From assembly GCF_963583255.1 (NCBI RefSeq), contig NC_084804.1, positions 33,024,953 to 33,088,952 of the forward strand: a DNA stretch of 64,000 nucleotides, given 5' to 3'. Position 1 is the stretch's first letter. Each line of letters opens with the position of its first letter. Under the pieces are notes generated by a model. That model had not been told where the DNA came from and did not search any database. It saw only the letters and a program-made list of their open reading frames with translations. Shown one piece after another: positions 24,293-34,965 of the stretch. The position numbers and the translations under genes are program-made. Origin of the DNA: Pyrus communis (Eukaryota; Streptophyta; Magnoliopsida; Rosales; Rosaceae).

Positions 24293-24412
24293 GTTTTGCT
24301 ATGCTCGCTCATCTGTCTATTTTTCTTTTTTACTCACTTTATAGTTTAAATATAAATAATAAATCAATATAAAGTGGGTGGGTAAGAAAGACAGGTGGAT
24401 GAGTGCTACACA
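24293..24412. mobile_element. Short palindromic MITE
   Basis: The left half (GCTCGCTCATCTGTCTATTT, CTCACTTTATAG) and the right half (ATAAAGTGGGTGGGTAAGAA, GACAGGTGGATGAGTGC) are inverted copies around an AT-rich centre. It is about 120 bp. No clear target-site duplication. Confidence 0.5.
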
Positions 24413-25799
24413 AGAAGAAAAAGTGAGCCTGACCCACCGTTATCGCAATATAAATGTCGACGTTTTTCATTTTATATAATTTGACTTTTAAGTGTTATAC
24501 ATGTACATATATACAGGTTCGTTAACAAAAGCGATTTTCATAAAATGAGAATTAGTTATAAAATCCACTTCACATTAAATTTAAACGATTCCATATTTTT
24601 ATTTTGTAAGACTCGATTCATAGGTTATCCTCACAACTAATTCCTATTTTTGAAGTTCGATATCGTATTTGGATCAAATTCTTTTTACAAATACGATAGG
24701 CCTTACTATGAAAAGAAAATTAAAATTGGCTAGATCTCTCCCAAGTATATTGTATTAAATAGGAATTGATAATTTAGTTGACAAGGGACAAAGAGGATGG
24801 ATGCTAAGTTGAAGTAGTTAGGCATTGATCAAATTGTATAATTTGTGTTAGCAAATATATTTGAGGTGATATATGTTGGTATTGGGTCATAGTCATAACA
24901 GAAAGATCCCAATTTCCATGTCTCACCTCACCTCTCTAATAACTTGCAAATCGGAAAATGAAAGGTAACCAGCCACTTCCTTTGTGTCTTTACACCTCTT
25001 TTAATTTAATTGTTGGTTGATCCTTTTTCCTTATGTATTCCATTCTGGATCTTCTTCCTTTTGCACCAAAAGGTTAATAAAGAAAAACTAGTTAACTTAC
25101 ACGTAACAACTTCTTTTTTTTTTTTGAGCAAATAACAACTTTTTCTTATTTTATATGTTTTTATCATGTCTAAATTTGATAGTTAATTAGTACTAAGTCA
25201 GTTAATTTCCCATACAAGAAAAACGAGTTTCCCATAAAAAAGACAACCAGTGGTGGATCCAATATATAATCTTGTGGGTCTAATGTAAAAGATTCAAGCG
25301 TGCACATCACCCAAATTTTTTTTTTTTTTTTCTGTCTTTTTGTTGACGCAGTTAGTCAAGCACTTGGTGAGTATATCGTTATCTAGCTAGTTCTATTAAC
25401 AACTTTGAAGGCATCATGTTGAGCATCACTTACCAAGGCTTGCCGAATTTTGCCCAAAAGGCATTTCGTTGAACAATTTGCCCTCCCCACCCCCCCCCCC
25501 CCCAAAAAAAAAATCCGCCCTTGAATACACCATATAAATATATGATTCTACCACTAATTTGAAATTGTTATTCGCACTTCCAAATAATCATCATGCACTT
25601 TTATTGAGTTATCATCTCACTTTGTTCTACATACACCTAGAACTTTCATATGCATGAATAAATTAATGATATCAATCACTTATGTCAAAACTTTTGACAT
25701 TCACAACGTCTATGAAATTTAGTGCATTTGGCTATCATGTTGAGTTTCCGGCCATATTATTAGTATAAATTTAAAGTTCATATATGTAAGCACAATATA
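24413..25799. other. Intergenic DNA without recognisable gene
   Basis: AT-rich, with a poly-T tract near 25314-25332 and a C-run followed by an A-run near 25490-25512. Nothing else supported. Confidence 0.4.
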
Positions 25800-26273
25800 T
25801 CCAATGATGTCCCAAGTTTAAGAATTATTTGCATACTACAACCCGAAACTTGTAATGTTTGACATGTAGTAAGCATCCATATGTTTAAGCTTCTTAGGCG
25901 ATCTGTGAACTTGTTCTATAGACAAGCAATTGTAGATACACCACATGTCTAACACGCATAGCACGAGATCATGCTAACCTTAATGCCATATGCAATGGCC
26001 TTTCAGGATAGTTAATGTCCAGTTGACTTTCCAAACGACTAGGAACTTAGTTTAAGGACCAAGTAACTATGGATACAAGTTTCCCTGTCCTAAGATTTAG
26101 GACATTGCTTCCATATCTTAAGTCCGATGGACTCATTCATAGTATATTATCTCTATAATATAATGTCCAACTTAAGAATGAATAAAAACTTGTCATTTTT
26201 ATTTATTAAAAACATGAAGTTGTTAAATAATGTCCAATATTACAAATTTGGCTTTTAAGGCACAACTCCAACA
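25800..26273 (-). mobile_element. Copia-type LTR fragment
   Basis: Read on the minus strand from 26273 it starts TGTTGGAGTTGTGCCTTAAA, very like the start of the LTR at 56455 (TGTTGGAAATGTGCCCTAAA), and goes on with LTR-like sequence. The inner boundary is not clear, and no primer-binding site or coding remnant follows, so it is a truncated LTR. The left limit is approximate. Confidence 0.5.
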
Positions 26274-26399
26274 TAAAATACCTACAGGTACTTAGTATTA
26301 TCACCATATGACGGTCAGATATGCTATAATGACATCCAAAGAGCAAATCTAACGGTTAGGTGATGATAGTACTATTTACTTGAGAACTGTAGGCAGTCC

Positions 26400-26401
<2 letters not shown>

Positions 26402-26430
<29 letters not shown>

Positions 26431-26565
26431 GTTGATACATAAGTATATTCACACTAGGAGGTGATGAAATAAATTGGTTTCAAACTCGTAATCCACAATA
26501 TTCGAATCTAAGACTTATCGCTTACAAGTAAAAAGAAATATCACTCGAGCGTAGTATTAAATGGC
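26402..26565 (-). mobile_element. tRNA-derived SINE, degenerate
   Basis: On the minus strand the element has a tRNA-like head (TTTACTTGTAAGCGATAAGT then AGATTCGAAT, a decayed pol III B box) and ends in a long A tail, seen on the plus strand as the T run at 26404-26430. Possible 7-bp flanking repeats GGCAGTC lie at about 26391 and 26562. Head and layout match the SINE at 37013. Confidence 0.55.
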
Positions 26566-26928
26566 AGTCAGTCCCGAAATTTAGATGAATTGTTTGTTTG
26601 TTTTTTTTTTTTTTTTTTTTTTGGGGGGTCAACCAGATGAGATGATCTTCAGCAACTAACAGGAAGTTGCCGATTGAGTTGTACAATACTGTGATGTTCC
26701 AACAACTATGATAAACATTTGTTTTTCCTTGCACACTTTTGCTACATATTAATTCATATTTTAGACTCGTGGAATGTCATACTTAATAATGCACGATTCC
26801 CAGAAAAAGATTGAGGAACAAATTATGCTTCTGAAATTCATGATATTAACTAAGTTGACAAAATGGGTCGATCTAAACTAATACGAAATGTTATTGAAAG
26901 GAACCCTAGCTACTATAGTAATAGTGAT
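26566..26928. other. Intergenic DNA with second poly-T tract
   Basis: A run of about 23 T at 26600-26622 followed by GGGGGG; otherwise no recognisable element or gene. Confidence 0.35.
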
Positions 26929-27147
26929 CGTTTGGAATTTTACTTATTTAAAAAGTATTTCTGCTCATGACTAAAAGTGCTTCTAGTAAAAGCACATTGT
27001 AATTTTTAACAAAAATACGAGTGTGCTTATTGAAAATGCACTTAAAGTGCTTTTTAGAAAAAAAACTTATAACATGTGCTTTTTCCAGAAAATACTTTAT
27101 CTGCTCTTTTGTACACAAAGAGACTTCTAACTTTTTCTGCCAAACAT
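26929..27147. mobile_element. MITE with GTTTGG/CCAAAC ends
   Basis: It begins GTTTGGAATTTTAC (26932) and ends TTCTGCCAAAC (27147). The interior has inverted copies of AAAAGTGCTTCTAGTAAAAG and AAGTGCTTTTTAGAAAA. It is non-coding and resembles a family common in Rosaceae (from memory). Confidence 0.5.
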
Positions 27148-27607
27148 GATAAAAAATATATTGCATCGTCCTAGGGAAAATGATTTGTGTATACTTTTTT
27201 GTTCTTAATTATGTTTTGTATATTCATATATAAAGCTGACTCTTAATTTTCTTTTGTTTTGTTCGATACAAATGTCAGAAAACAAACTAGAATGTGTGCT
27301 AGAGAATTAAAAAAAAAAAAAGTTGTGTGAAAATGGTTTTACTTGAGAGAGAGAGCGAAAGAGAATCCATGGCATGGAAAATTGGCAATAGAGAATAATT
27401 TTACAGAGATAAATATATTGAAAAGTATATCCATGTGTAGATGAAGGCGTCACATGTGCATATAGTTTTACTTCAAGAGGCCGACTGCATATTGCCATAT
27501 GCATGCAGCATGCTTTGCTCCAAATGAATTAAACAATTAGCGCAAGTGGGTTATTTCATTCGGATGCTTCTCTTACAGCGCTAGTCCCCCATCCCATTTA
27601 TTTTAAG

Positions 27608-27775
27608 AAAAACTAATGAAAAATTAAAAAAAAAAAAGTAATTTTAATGAAAAATGATAAATAAAAGTGTAGTGAATAGTATCAGGAAAAAATAAAAATG
27701 CGATTTTTCTTTAAAAATGCGATTTTTCTTTAAAAATGAACGGTACTCCAAGTGTTTCGTTAAAACTCCCTTTAT
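27608..27775. mobile_element. MITE-like element with 19-bp tandem duplication
   Basis: Contains AAAGTGTAGTGAATAGTA, two adjacent 19-bp copies of AAAAATGCGATTTTTCTTT (27694 and 27713) and TTCGTTAAAACTCCC at its right side. Arrangement and words resemble a small non-autonomous element family. Boundaries approximate. Confidence 0.4.
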
Positions 27776-28553
27776 TTTATTGTTCTTGTGACCAAACATA
27801 TATATTTGGGAGAAATATACAGGTAACCTATATATGTGTATATATATACACAGTACTGCACGAAATATAAAAATAAAAATAAATAAGTACACGATCATAT
27901 ATATTTTGCTAACTTTTTATTTAATATCCATGACAGAAACAGATTACACTTTATTAAAACTGGAGAAACTTTTTAAGATGTTGGAAAATGAAAGGCTGAA
28001 ACTGAACCATGCATGTCCGATATTTCGTGGGCTCAATTATTGATGATACATATCCAGCTGATGATACACACAAAAGTTCATATAATATAAATGATAATTT
28101 GGAATTATTAGTAATAATCACAAAATGGCGATGTTGATCACTGGAGCTACCGACACTCGGGAGTGTTCGTTACTAATTATATTTTAATATGTAACCACTG
28201 GATCAAATGCTTTGCATTTAGCTTGGAGTGTAAATATTTTAAGCTGTATAATTATATATACTTCTGGTTAGTTACAACGTCTCACATTCGGCTTGTGAGA
28301 ATATACGAATGCCGATATATAGATTTTTATTTCCTGAATAATGATGCCTAATTGCTACTGGCCGAATTAAAAATGAGATTATATATGATATATGATATAC
28401 AAACACACACATAGATTTTTTTTATTTTTTTTTTACATTAGTTAAAGAATAGTATGACTGGTTCTTTTGTCAAAAAAAAAAATAAATAAATAAATAAAAA
28501 AGATTGATTGTTACTGAAAACGACAACTTTGGTTTTGATTAGCTGAAAGGTCG
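27776..28553. other. AT-rich intergenic DNA
   Basis: TA-rich patches (27828-27850, 28380-28400) and poly-T/poly-A tracts. No gene seen. Confidence 0.35.
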
Positions 28554-28754
28554 TTAATGAGCATAAGTACACGATCGTGATGATGATGATGACGAGTCGA
28601 TGACGACGGTAGTGCCTTGTTTGGTTTGGTCCATGAGGTCTGCCTTGGCTTTTAGTTTTTGGGGGTATCGACCTCTATGTCTGTAGATGAAGCCCTTTCC
28701 GTCCCCCATGTTGAAAGCTTGTTGCCTTTTAATTTGGCTTGATGCAGCAAGCAC
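28554..28754 (-). other. Small ORF of 66 codons, uncertain
   Basis: A minus-strand frame beginning MLAASSQIKRQQAF, with a basic middle (YRHRGRYPQKLKAKADL) and a Ser-rich tail ending at a TAA near 28554. Local GC content is higher than its surroundings. I do not recognise the peptide, no splice partners are evident and no promoter is clear. It could be a small real exon or chance. Confidence 0.2.
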
Positions 28755-29705
28755 TGCATGTCTTGTGAAACATAACCATTACCAACTAATATCATCAAGG
28801 CCAAGACCCGAGGCTTGGTTTTGGTGACGGATGTATATTGGGACTAAAATGGTCTCAGGATAATACGAAGTTCATAAAATATACATGTGAAAGTCTTTTG
28901 AATAATCTTTAAATGTTTGGTGTAGGTCTTTTTTGTGCCCATTAAGTGTTTAATGTAATGCTTATTATGCATATCTCGACAGCATTTGACAAGTTGCATA
29001 GAGAGCACTCAACAAATTCTCTCAATAACACTTATCAAATTGCTTCGACATCTGCTGACATGTGCACAATATAGTTTGGATGAGGACAACAAACCCACAA
29101 AGTATTTGACAAAATGCCTTAGTGTATAAACTGAAATTTTTTTGCGCGCTTCACACTGTTTCTATTAAAAACCCTTGACCTTTAACATTAGGACCCAACG
29201 TTCAAACGCCTATGGACATATTTTTTGGATTGTCGACTCTACTTTGTTGTACCGTTTAATCCAACGGCCGAATATATGTTGTCTCCATTTGTGGTACAAA
29301 AGGTCCAAAGCTGTATGAGAAATGGGATTAGTCTATGATCAATTTGTGCTGGAATACATTATATATTCAAATAAAATACAAAAATATCAAGGCCAATGTT
29401 ATCGCTTCCCAGATTTATAAGGTGTACGTAGCATGTACTCCGACACTACCTGTGTACTACATATGTACGTAGACCAAATAAATGTACGTTAGTTTGTCAC
29501 AGGCCATACATTGATTGTTTTGAAGGGAAATAAAGAAAATAATTACATATATGATTTTTAGTTTGAAGAAAAAATTATTTTCACTATGACTAATACCGGT
29601 ATGCTTGTCCACATGTGAACAAAAAGTACATAGTAAATTGGAAAAGACATGTGAACAAAAAGTAAATAGTACATGGGAAAAGACACCTCGACAACCACAA
29701 GTTTT
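28755..29705. other. Intergenic DNA without recognisable gene
   Basis: Mixed AT-rich sequence. The phrase ACATGTGAACAAAAAGTA is repeated at about 29612 and 29648. No gene seen. Confidence 0.35.
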
Positions 29706-29932
29706 CTAAGAGAATCTTCTTCAGATTTTCTTTACGAGGATTCTCATTAGATCGTCTTTGTGAAGATCATATGAATCGTTCAAGAACATTCGTTCATCGT
29801 ATATTGTATGATCATTTATCATCAGATACTGTTTATATTTAATTTTTAAAAAATCACAATAATTTCTGACCACACAATGTACAATGAACGAATGTGATTT
29901 GAGAATTCCCGAAATTATCACAAAGATGATTC
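29706..29932. mobile_element. Palindromic MITE
   Basis: The left arm carries GAGGATTCTC, GTCTTTGTGAAGATC and CATTCGTTCATCGTATATTG. The right arm carries the inverted counterparts ACAATGTACAATGAACGAATG, GAGAATTCCCG and CACAAAGATGATTC. The centre is AT-rich. Layout fits a MITE family I associate with apple, here decayed. No precise target-site duplication. Confidence 0.6.
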
Positions 29933-31172
29933 GGCAAGAAACCTCACTCTTTTTTTAAAAGGACATTTCAAAAGCTTTGTTGGAAAAAAAATCTATTCAC
30001 AGATTTAATTTTATTTTTTATGTACTTTTGTTTTTTTTTTTTGTCAGAATTTTTTTTTTTTCATTCGATCCGACACATTAAAAGTATGTTAAATTTTTCT
30101 CTAAAGTATTTGGTTTGAATTTTTTTTTTTCTCTAAATTATGATTTTATCAAGAATATGTGAAAAGGCCAACACTAAAAGATATGGTACCTAAATTCCAA
30201 GTGTTGTGGGTTCATCGCAATTTTATTATGTTTGTGTGCGGATGAAAAAGTACTTAAATTCGGAACACTTTTCTATTTAAAGGCACTCTATTATTGCCTC
30301 TTATTCTTAAGGAGGTGATCGGGGTTGCATGGTGATACCCGCAAAAAATAAAGGGCCATTTACTCTTTTAGAGGTTTTCAAGTTATAACATTTGAATTTC
30401 TCTTTAATTTATAAGTTAAGTATTCCATATGATCGACCTCTTCGAGTTCGTTGCTAACTTGTTTCCAACCTGTGTTTCAATAACGAGGAAAGCAATCAAG
30501 CTACTTGCACTTGTCTGACCCGATCGTTTAACGGTTCTTTCTAAGAGATGGGAATGCAAATAAAAAACATCACTTGAAAAAGCCTAACAACTTGACTGTT
30601 GTCATAACAATAATGACATTTTGTCAATGTTCACGCTAGAAAACTCTTAAAATACTTTTGCCGTAGAAACACTTTTCACGTCAAAATAATTAGAATTAGC
30701 CAATTTGAGATTTTCTTTTCAGGTTTGAATGATAAAGTGTATGTCAATTATTCATATTTTCTAATGTGGGGCTCATTATTCAACATTTTTCTTCAATTGA
30801 GCTCTTGAAATCTTTTTGTTTTATAACCTATGGTTGTTGAAGTATTTACTTTCTTTCTAATGTACTATAATTAAAACAACTCGCGTCTCCTTAGATCAAT
30901 TCTACTTTATACTAGTTCTTACTTTCATTGGTACATAGTTAATGAATAGTAACTTGAAAAAAGAAACCCATAAAGCAACTGCCTTTTATGTCACTATAAT
31001 TATATTTTGCAATGCAAGCATCAATAGTGATGGAGGAGAAATAGTGAATACTTAGTATGAAAGAAAAGGGTAAAGGAAAAGAGATAAAAAATAAATAAAA
31101 AAAAGGGGCAAAAGCTAGTAATCAATAATTGTTGCAAAGAAATTGTAATAATATTTGATTTGGTTTTTGGGT
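29933..31172. other. Intergenic DNA without recognisable gene
   Basis: AT-rich with several T runs (30030-30060, 30120-30131). No gene or complete element recognised. Confidence 0.35.
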
Positions 31173-31226
31173 TGGGGGGGTGGGGGGGGGGGGGGGGGGG
31201 GGGGGGGTGGGGTGTGGGGTGGTGTG
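31173..31226. repeat. Long poly-G / G-rich tract
   Basis: About 50 bp almost entirely G on the plus strand, with scattered T. It can form G-quadruplexes. The Pro-rich frame on the opposite strand is only a by-product. Confidence 0.9.
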
Positions 31227-31918
31227 ACTGAGGTGGAATGGCCTTTTAGGCTTTAGCTTTCTTTTGAGCAACTCAACCCACTGAAACTGCATTTGTCCCA
31301 CTCTTTTTGCAGAGGTGGTGCATGAGCACAACAACTGAGACTTGGGATGGTTTCCACTTCAAGGGAAACAATCCTATTGGCGGAGAATGGACAAAGTTAC
31401 TTATTGCTTATTGTTTTAATGGCCAATGACTACTCTTGTATGAGAAATGTTAAGGAAACTCTCTCAAAGTGTGACTCTTTATGAACTCTCGGACATCTCA
31501 AACTTTAACGTCAATTCCAGTGCCAACGTTATAAAATATTGTGTAACAAATATAAGATGGCAAAAAATCGTTCGAGAATCTCCTTAACATTTCTCATATT
31601 TCTAGAATTCCATTGCCCAACCCTCCTTTCCTTTGTATTTATTCTATTTGTGTGAGTCATCAATTGGCATTCTTCCATGCTGCATTTCTAAGTCATTTCT
31701 TATTGGGTAAGCTTCTTGATCACCTCCCAAACAATGCATGTTAGTTATGATGGTTATCAAATACATGGCAAGTCACCAATCGAATGATAAGATGTTTCAT
31801 ATTCCCTTTAACTTCCAACGTTGCACTCATCACAAGTAAATATGGACAAACATACGAAGACATAAAAAGATAATCATAAATGTTTGGCTTTTTAGTTAAA
31901 TTGTATATGAAATTAACA
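31227..31918. other. Intergenic DNA without recognisable gene
   Basis: No supported coding sequence or element. Confidence 0.35.
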
Positions 31919-32213
31919 TAATTCCTCAATTTAATTCATAAGATTTGAAATCAATAGAAGTGGTCCCTAAATTTGTCTACCATCAATCACTTTGATCATT
32001 TTGCGAAATTTTTTGTTAAATAAGGACCAAAATGACAACACTCTCAATTTAATAAACAATACGCCAAAATGATTTGATAGAAATTGAGGGTATTTTTATC
32101 ATTTAACTTTTATTTAATGTAGATTTATCACGGAATGACCAAAATGGTTGATAGTGGACAAATTCAATAACCACTTCTATCGATTTCAAATCTCAAATAT
32201 CAAATTAATTAGT
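31919..32213. mobile_element. Palindromic MITE related to the element at 53.9 kb
   Basis: The left arm contains GAAATCAATAGAAGTGGTCC and TTTGTCTACCATCAATCA; the right arm has the inverted forms TTGATAGTGGACAAATT and CCACTTCTATCGATTTCAAA. The words AATCAATAGAARTGGTCYCT and GTCTACCATC also occur in the large palindrome near 53.95-54.03 kb, so the two belong to one family. Non-coding. Confidence 0.6.
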
Positions 32214-33190
32214 TATATCAATCTCAGATACCATTTTAACCAAAACGCCCAAATATTTATAGCAACGCTTGGTGGAAATAGTTACCTAGTAGCTTGATCT
32301 TTGCCACCATTAGCGTATCTATTCGGACAATTCCTACTCATGTTGAATAAGTAGTGGGAGACCCTCAGACCCATCAAAACTGATCTTCCCAGGTTTATAC
32401 GTTTGAACATTGTGTAACTCCCAGCTAGCATTTATATAATAAAGTCAAACATATTATTTCTACTAGATGACATTTATCAGAGTAGTAAAAAGTGATAATG
32501 TTTAAGCATTATTGTACGTGTCAAATTCTTATTCTCATAAAATACTTAACAAGTAACCTTTAACGCTATCGTTTGTTCAAAAAAAAAAAAAATGTCCAAC
32601 TTAGTCAATTAAACTAGGTTACTTGTGAAATAACAATTGACTTGGGGTTCGGCAATTAATCCTAAAAACCCTAGGTAAAACTGGATTAATTATAATTAAC
32701 CTTGCAAATTGCACCCAAGCATTGACTGCTAAAATCTAGAATACATACATAGGTTTGCAAATTGAAAGTAGATTAATTCTTAATTATTTGCATCGGATTC
32801 TTAATTCTTTTCATCTGTTGTCGGGGCCGGTGGCTATCATTGGCTAATTAGTCCATCAAAACACGTGCCAAATACGAACTAGTACTCCGCTACTCTTATC
32901 ATCATCATTCATCACCCAATTAAACTACCATAAATTAAAGTAAATTGACCACATTAAAATTTTATTTCTTTTTAATTTTGATCAAGATCTTTAAATATTA
33001 ATAAACGTTATTAATTATTATAATATATATATTTTTTATTTCTAAATATATTCATTTAGTGTTACAAATGTTACATTTGGTATATTTATATTTAGGCAAG
33101 CTAAATTTTTTATCATATATTTTTATTTTTAGTTTGTACCCATTTTGACTTTGCAACGCTTTTTTAATTTGTATCAATTTTCTTTTCAGT
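32214..33190. other. Intergenic DNA without recognisable gene
   Basis: AT-rich, with a poly-A tract at 32579-32592. No gene or element supported. Confidence 0.35.
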
Positions 33191-33195
33191 TTTAA

Positions 33196-33826
33196 TGTCA
33201 CATCCCGGCCCGAGCCCCCACAATATCCTGGACTTGACTTCACCGTAGCACGATATTGTCCGCTTTGGGCCTCGACCACGCCCTCACATTTTTGTTTCTG
33301 GGAACTCACACAAGAACTTCACAGTGGGTCATCCATTTTGGGATTGCTCTCGCGCGAACTCATTTAACTTCGGAGTTCTGACAGAACCAGAAGTCAGTGA
33401 GCTCCCAAAAGGCCTCGTGCTAAATGGAAGTGGGAATATACATATAAGGCTTACATGATCCACACCCCTTAGGGGCCCGACATCCTTGTCGGCACATTCA
33501 CACCACGCGGTAGAGTGGCTCTGATACCAAATTGTCACATTCCTTCTTGGGCCCCCACCACATCCTGGGCTCGACTCCACCGTAGCATGATATTGTCTGT
33601 TTTGGGCCCCGACCACACCCTCACGATTTTGTTTATAGGAACTCACACGAGAACTTCCTAGTGGGTCACCCATCCTAGGATTGCTCTCGTGCGAACTCGC
33701 TTAACTTCCGAGTTCCTACGGAACCAGAAGCCAGTGAGCTCCCAAAAGGCCTCGTGCTAAATGGAGGTGGGAATATACCTATAAGGTTTACAGGATCTAC
33801 ACCCCTGGGCGATGTGGGATCTTACA
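33196..33826 (-). mobile_element. Cassandra TRIM retrotransposon, both LTRs
   Basis: On the minus strand: 5' LTR 33826-33533 (starts TGTAAGATCCCACATCG, ends GGAATGTGACA), primer-binding site TGGTATCAGAGCC at 33529-33517, a very short interior, then a 3' LTR ending at 33196 (GGGATGTGACA). The 5-bp target-site duplication TTTAA is present at 33191-33195 and 33827-33831. Both LTRs contain a 5S-rRNA-like block, the hallmark of Cassandra. The element is non-autonomous, with no coding capacity. The 3' LTR lacks its first ~30 bp: the interior's GGGGTGTGGAT runs directly into CATGTAAGCC. Confidence 0.9.
33659..33724 (-). other. 5S rRNA-like pol III promoter block in Cassandra 5' LTR
   Basis: On the minus strand it reads GGAACTCGGAAGTTAAGCGAG, then GAGAGCAATCCTAGGATGGG and TGACCCACT, corresponding to the A box, intermediate element and C box region of plant 5S rRNA. 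In Cassandra this block is thought to supply pol III promotion inside the LTR. A second copy lies in the 3' LTR at about 33318-33382. Confidence 0.75.
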
Positions 33827-33831
33827 TTTAA

Positions 33832-34036
33832 TTTGTACCCCATATATTAATTTCTTATTGTGCCTATACTTTTTAAAGTTAAAGTTATATTTGCATTTGT
33901 ACCGAGTTAAATCTCTTAAATAATGTTAAGGACCTTGATCAAAATATTTAAACAAACAAGGTTTCAGTTTAACAATTAAGTTAATTAGGGACCAAAACCA
34001 AAATGACCCTATTTTTTATTTCTTAGCAATAATAAT
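33832..34036. other. Spacer
   Basis: Flanking sequence between the Cassandra element and a MITE; nothing recognisable. Confidence 0.35.
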
Positions 34037-34187
34037 AGGACAGTGATATTCACACACTCATTTTTACTTTACACACTCTTCTTAATTTTGACTCATTGAT
34101 TTTCTTCAATTAATTCGATATGACGACCAGAAATTGAGATGAGTGTGTGAAAAGTAAAAATGAGTGTGCGAGTAACACCACCCTAAT
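34037..34187. mobile_element. MITE of the GTGTG...CACAC family
   Basis: The inverted halves read TTCACACACTCATTTTTACTTT on the left and AAAAGTAAAAATGAGTGTGCGA on the right, around an AT-rich centre. It shares design and words (ACACACYC, TTTTACTT) with the better-preserved MITE at 54570-54718. Flanking duplications have decayed. Confidence 0.6.
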
Positions 34188-34219
34188 AATCACACAAAAG
34201 TTAACGTTTATTTACAGAA

Positions 34220-34965
34220 TAGCAAACTTGAATACTGAAACTTTGGTGGGCTTGGGATGTGAACTGTAGTGAAATGGATACAAAAATGTATGTAGTTCAC
34301 CCCTCAAAGCTAGGCTACGGCTATTGTGTTATACGAATTCTATTAATTGCAAGACTAAAAATAGCGCTCCGCTCATACATCAATTCTCTCTCTCTTTTTG
34401 TCCGACCCCATATTAGAGGCTTTCACCCCTTTATATAGGCTCTTAGTGAACCCCTCAAACTTGGTCCTCCATTTAGCATTTAATGCACTGTCTACGTAGA
34501 CTAGCTTACTAACACTTTTTTATTTGCCAGCCAGATATTTGGTGGTGAAGTGATAGGTGTCTAGTTAAGATAGCTCGCATTCCCAATGTAAAGCAAACTA
34601 AGCATCACGGTTAGCCTCGGTTATTGAACCCAGTCTCTCTGCGCGCATTCCAACTCTCTTTATGTCCCTGCTACCGACTTTGGGTCGCCAAGTGGCTTGA
34701 TTGACGTCTAAGTAGACCTTTCCTTGGAGACTTGTGCCATAAAGTTATCAGTGTGCTCACATACTCTTGGCGGTTGGCAAGCCCTTCATATACCCTGGTT
34801 AGTCGATGTTTGCCAGGCAATTGGCTTTCGACGCTTGGACGTATTCCTTTTTCAAGGCCCTTGGACCTTGGGCCTCTTGGCCTTCCATGGGCTTTGACTT
34901 TGCCTTGGGCTCTTCGTGACTTCTTTCCATGCCGACACCTTCACGTGTGCCTAAAAGTGCACAAC
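34220..34965 (-). mobile_element. Probable LTR of unidentified retrotransposon
   Basis: Read on the minus strand, the segment starts TGTTGTGCACTTTTAGGC and carries a TATA-like CCTATATAAAGG at about 34437-34426. That is followed by a GA-rich leader-like stretch (34400-34385) and sequence ending near 34220. This is LTR architecture without internal coding sequence next to it. No target-site duplication established; the plus-strand ORF at 34732-35169 crosses it and is not supported. Confidence 0.4.

Noticed and set aside
28554..28754. Small secreted or regulatory peptide gene
   Set aside because: No signal peptide, no recognised motif; kept only as a low-confidence ORF.
31122..31334. Pro-rich minus ORF
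   Set aside because: By-product of the poly-G run.
33329..33673. 114-codon minus ORF and the similar one at 39077-39421
   Set aside because: Both are translations of Cassandra LTR sequence including the 5S-like block; Cassandra encodes no protein.
33659..33724. A true 5S rRNA gene
   Set aside because: Only part of the 5S sequence is present and it lies inside LTRs with TSDs, so it is Cassandra, not a 5S gene.
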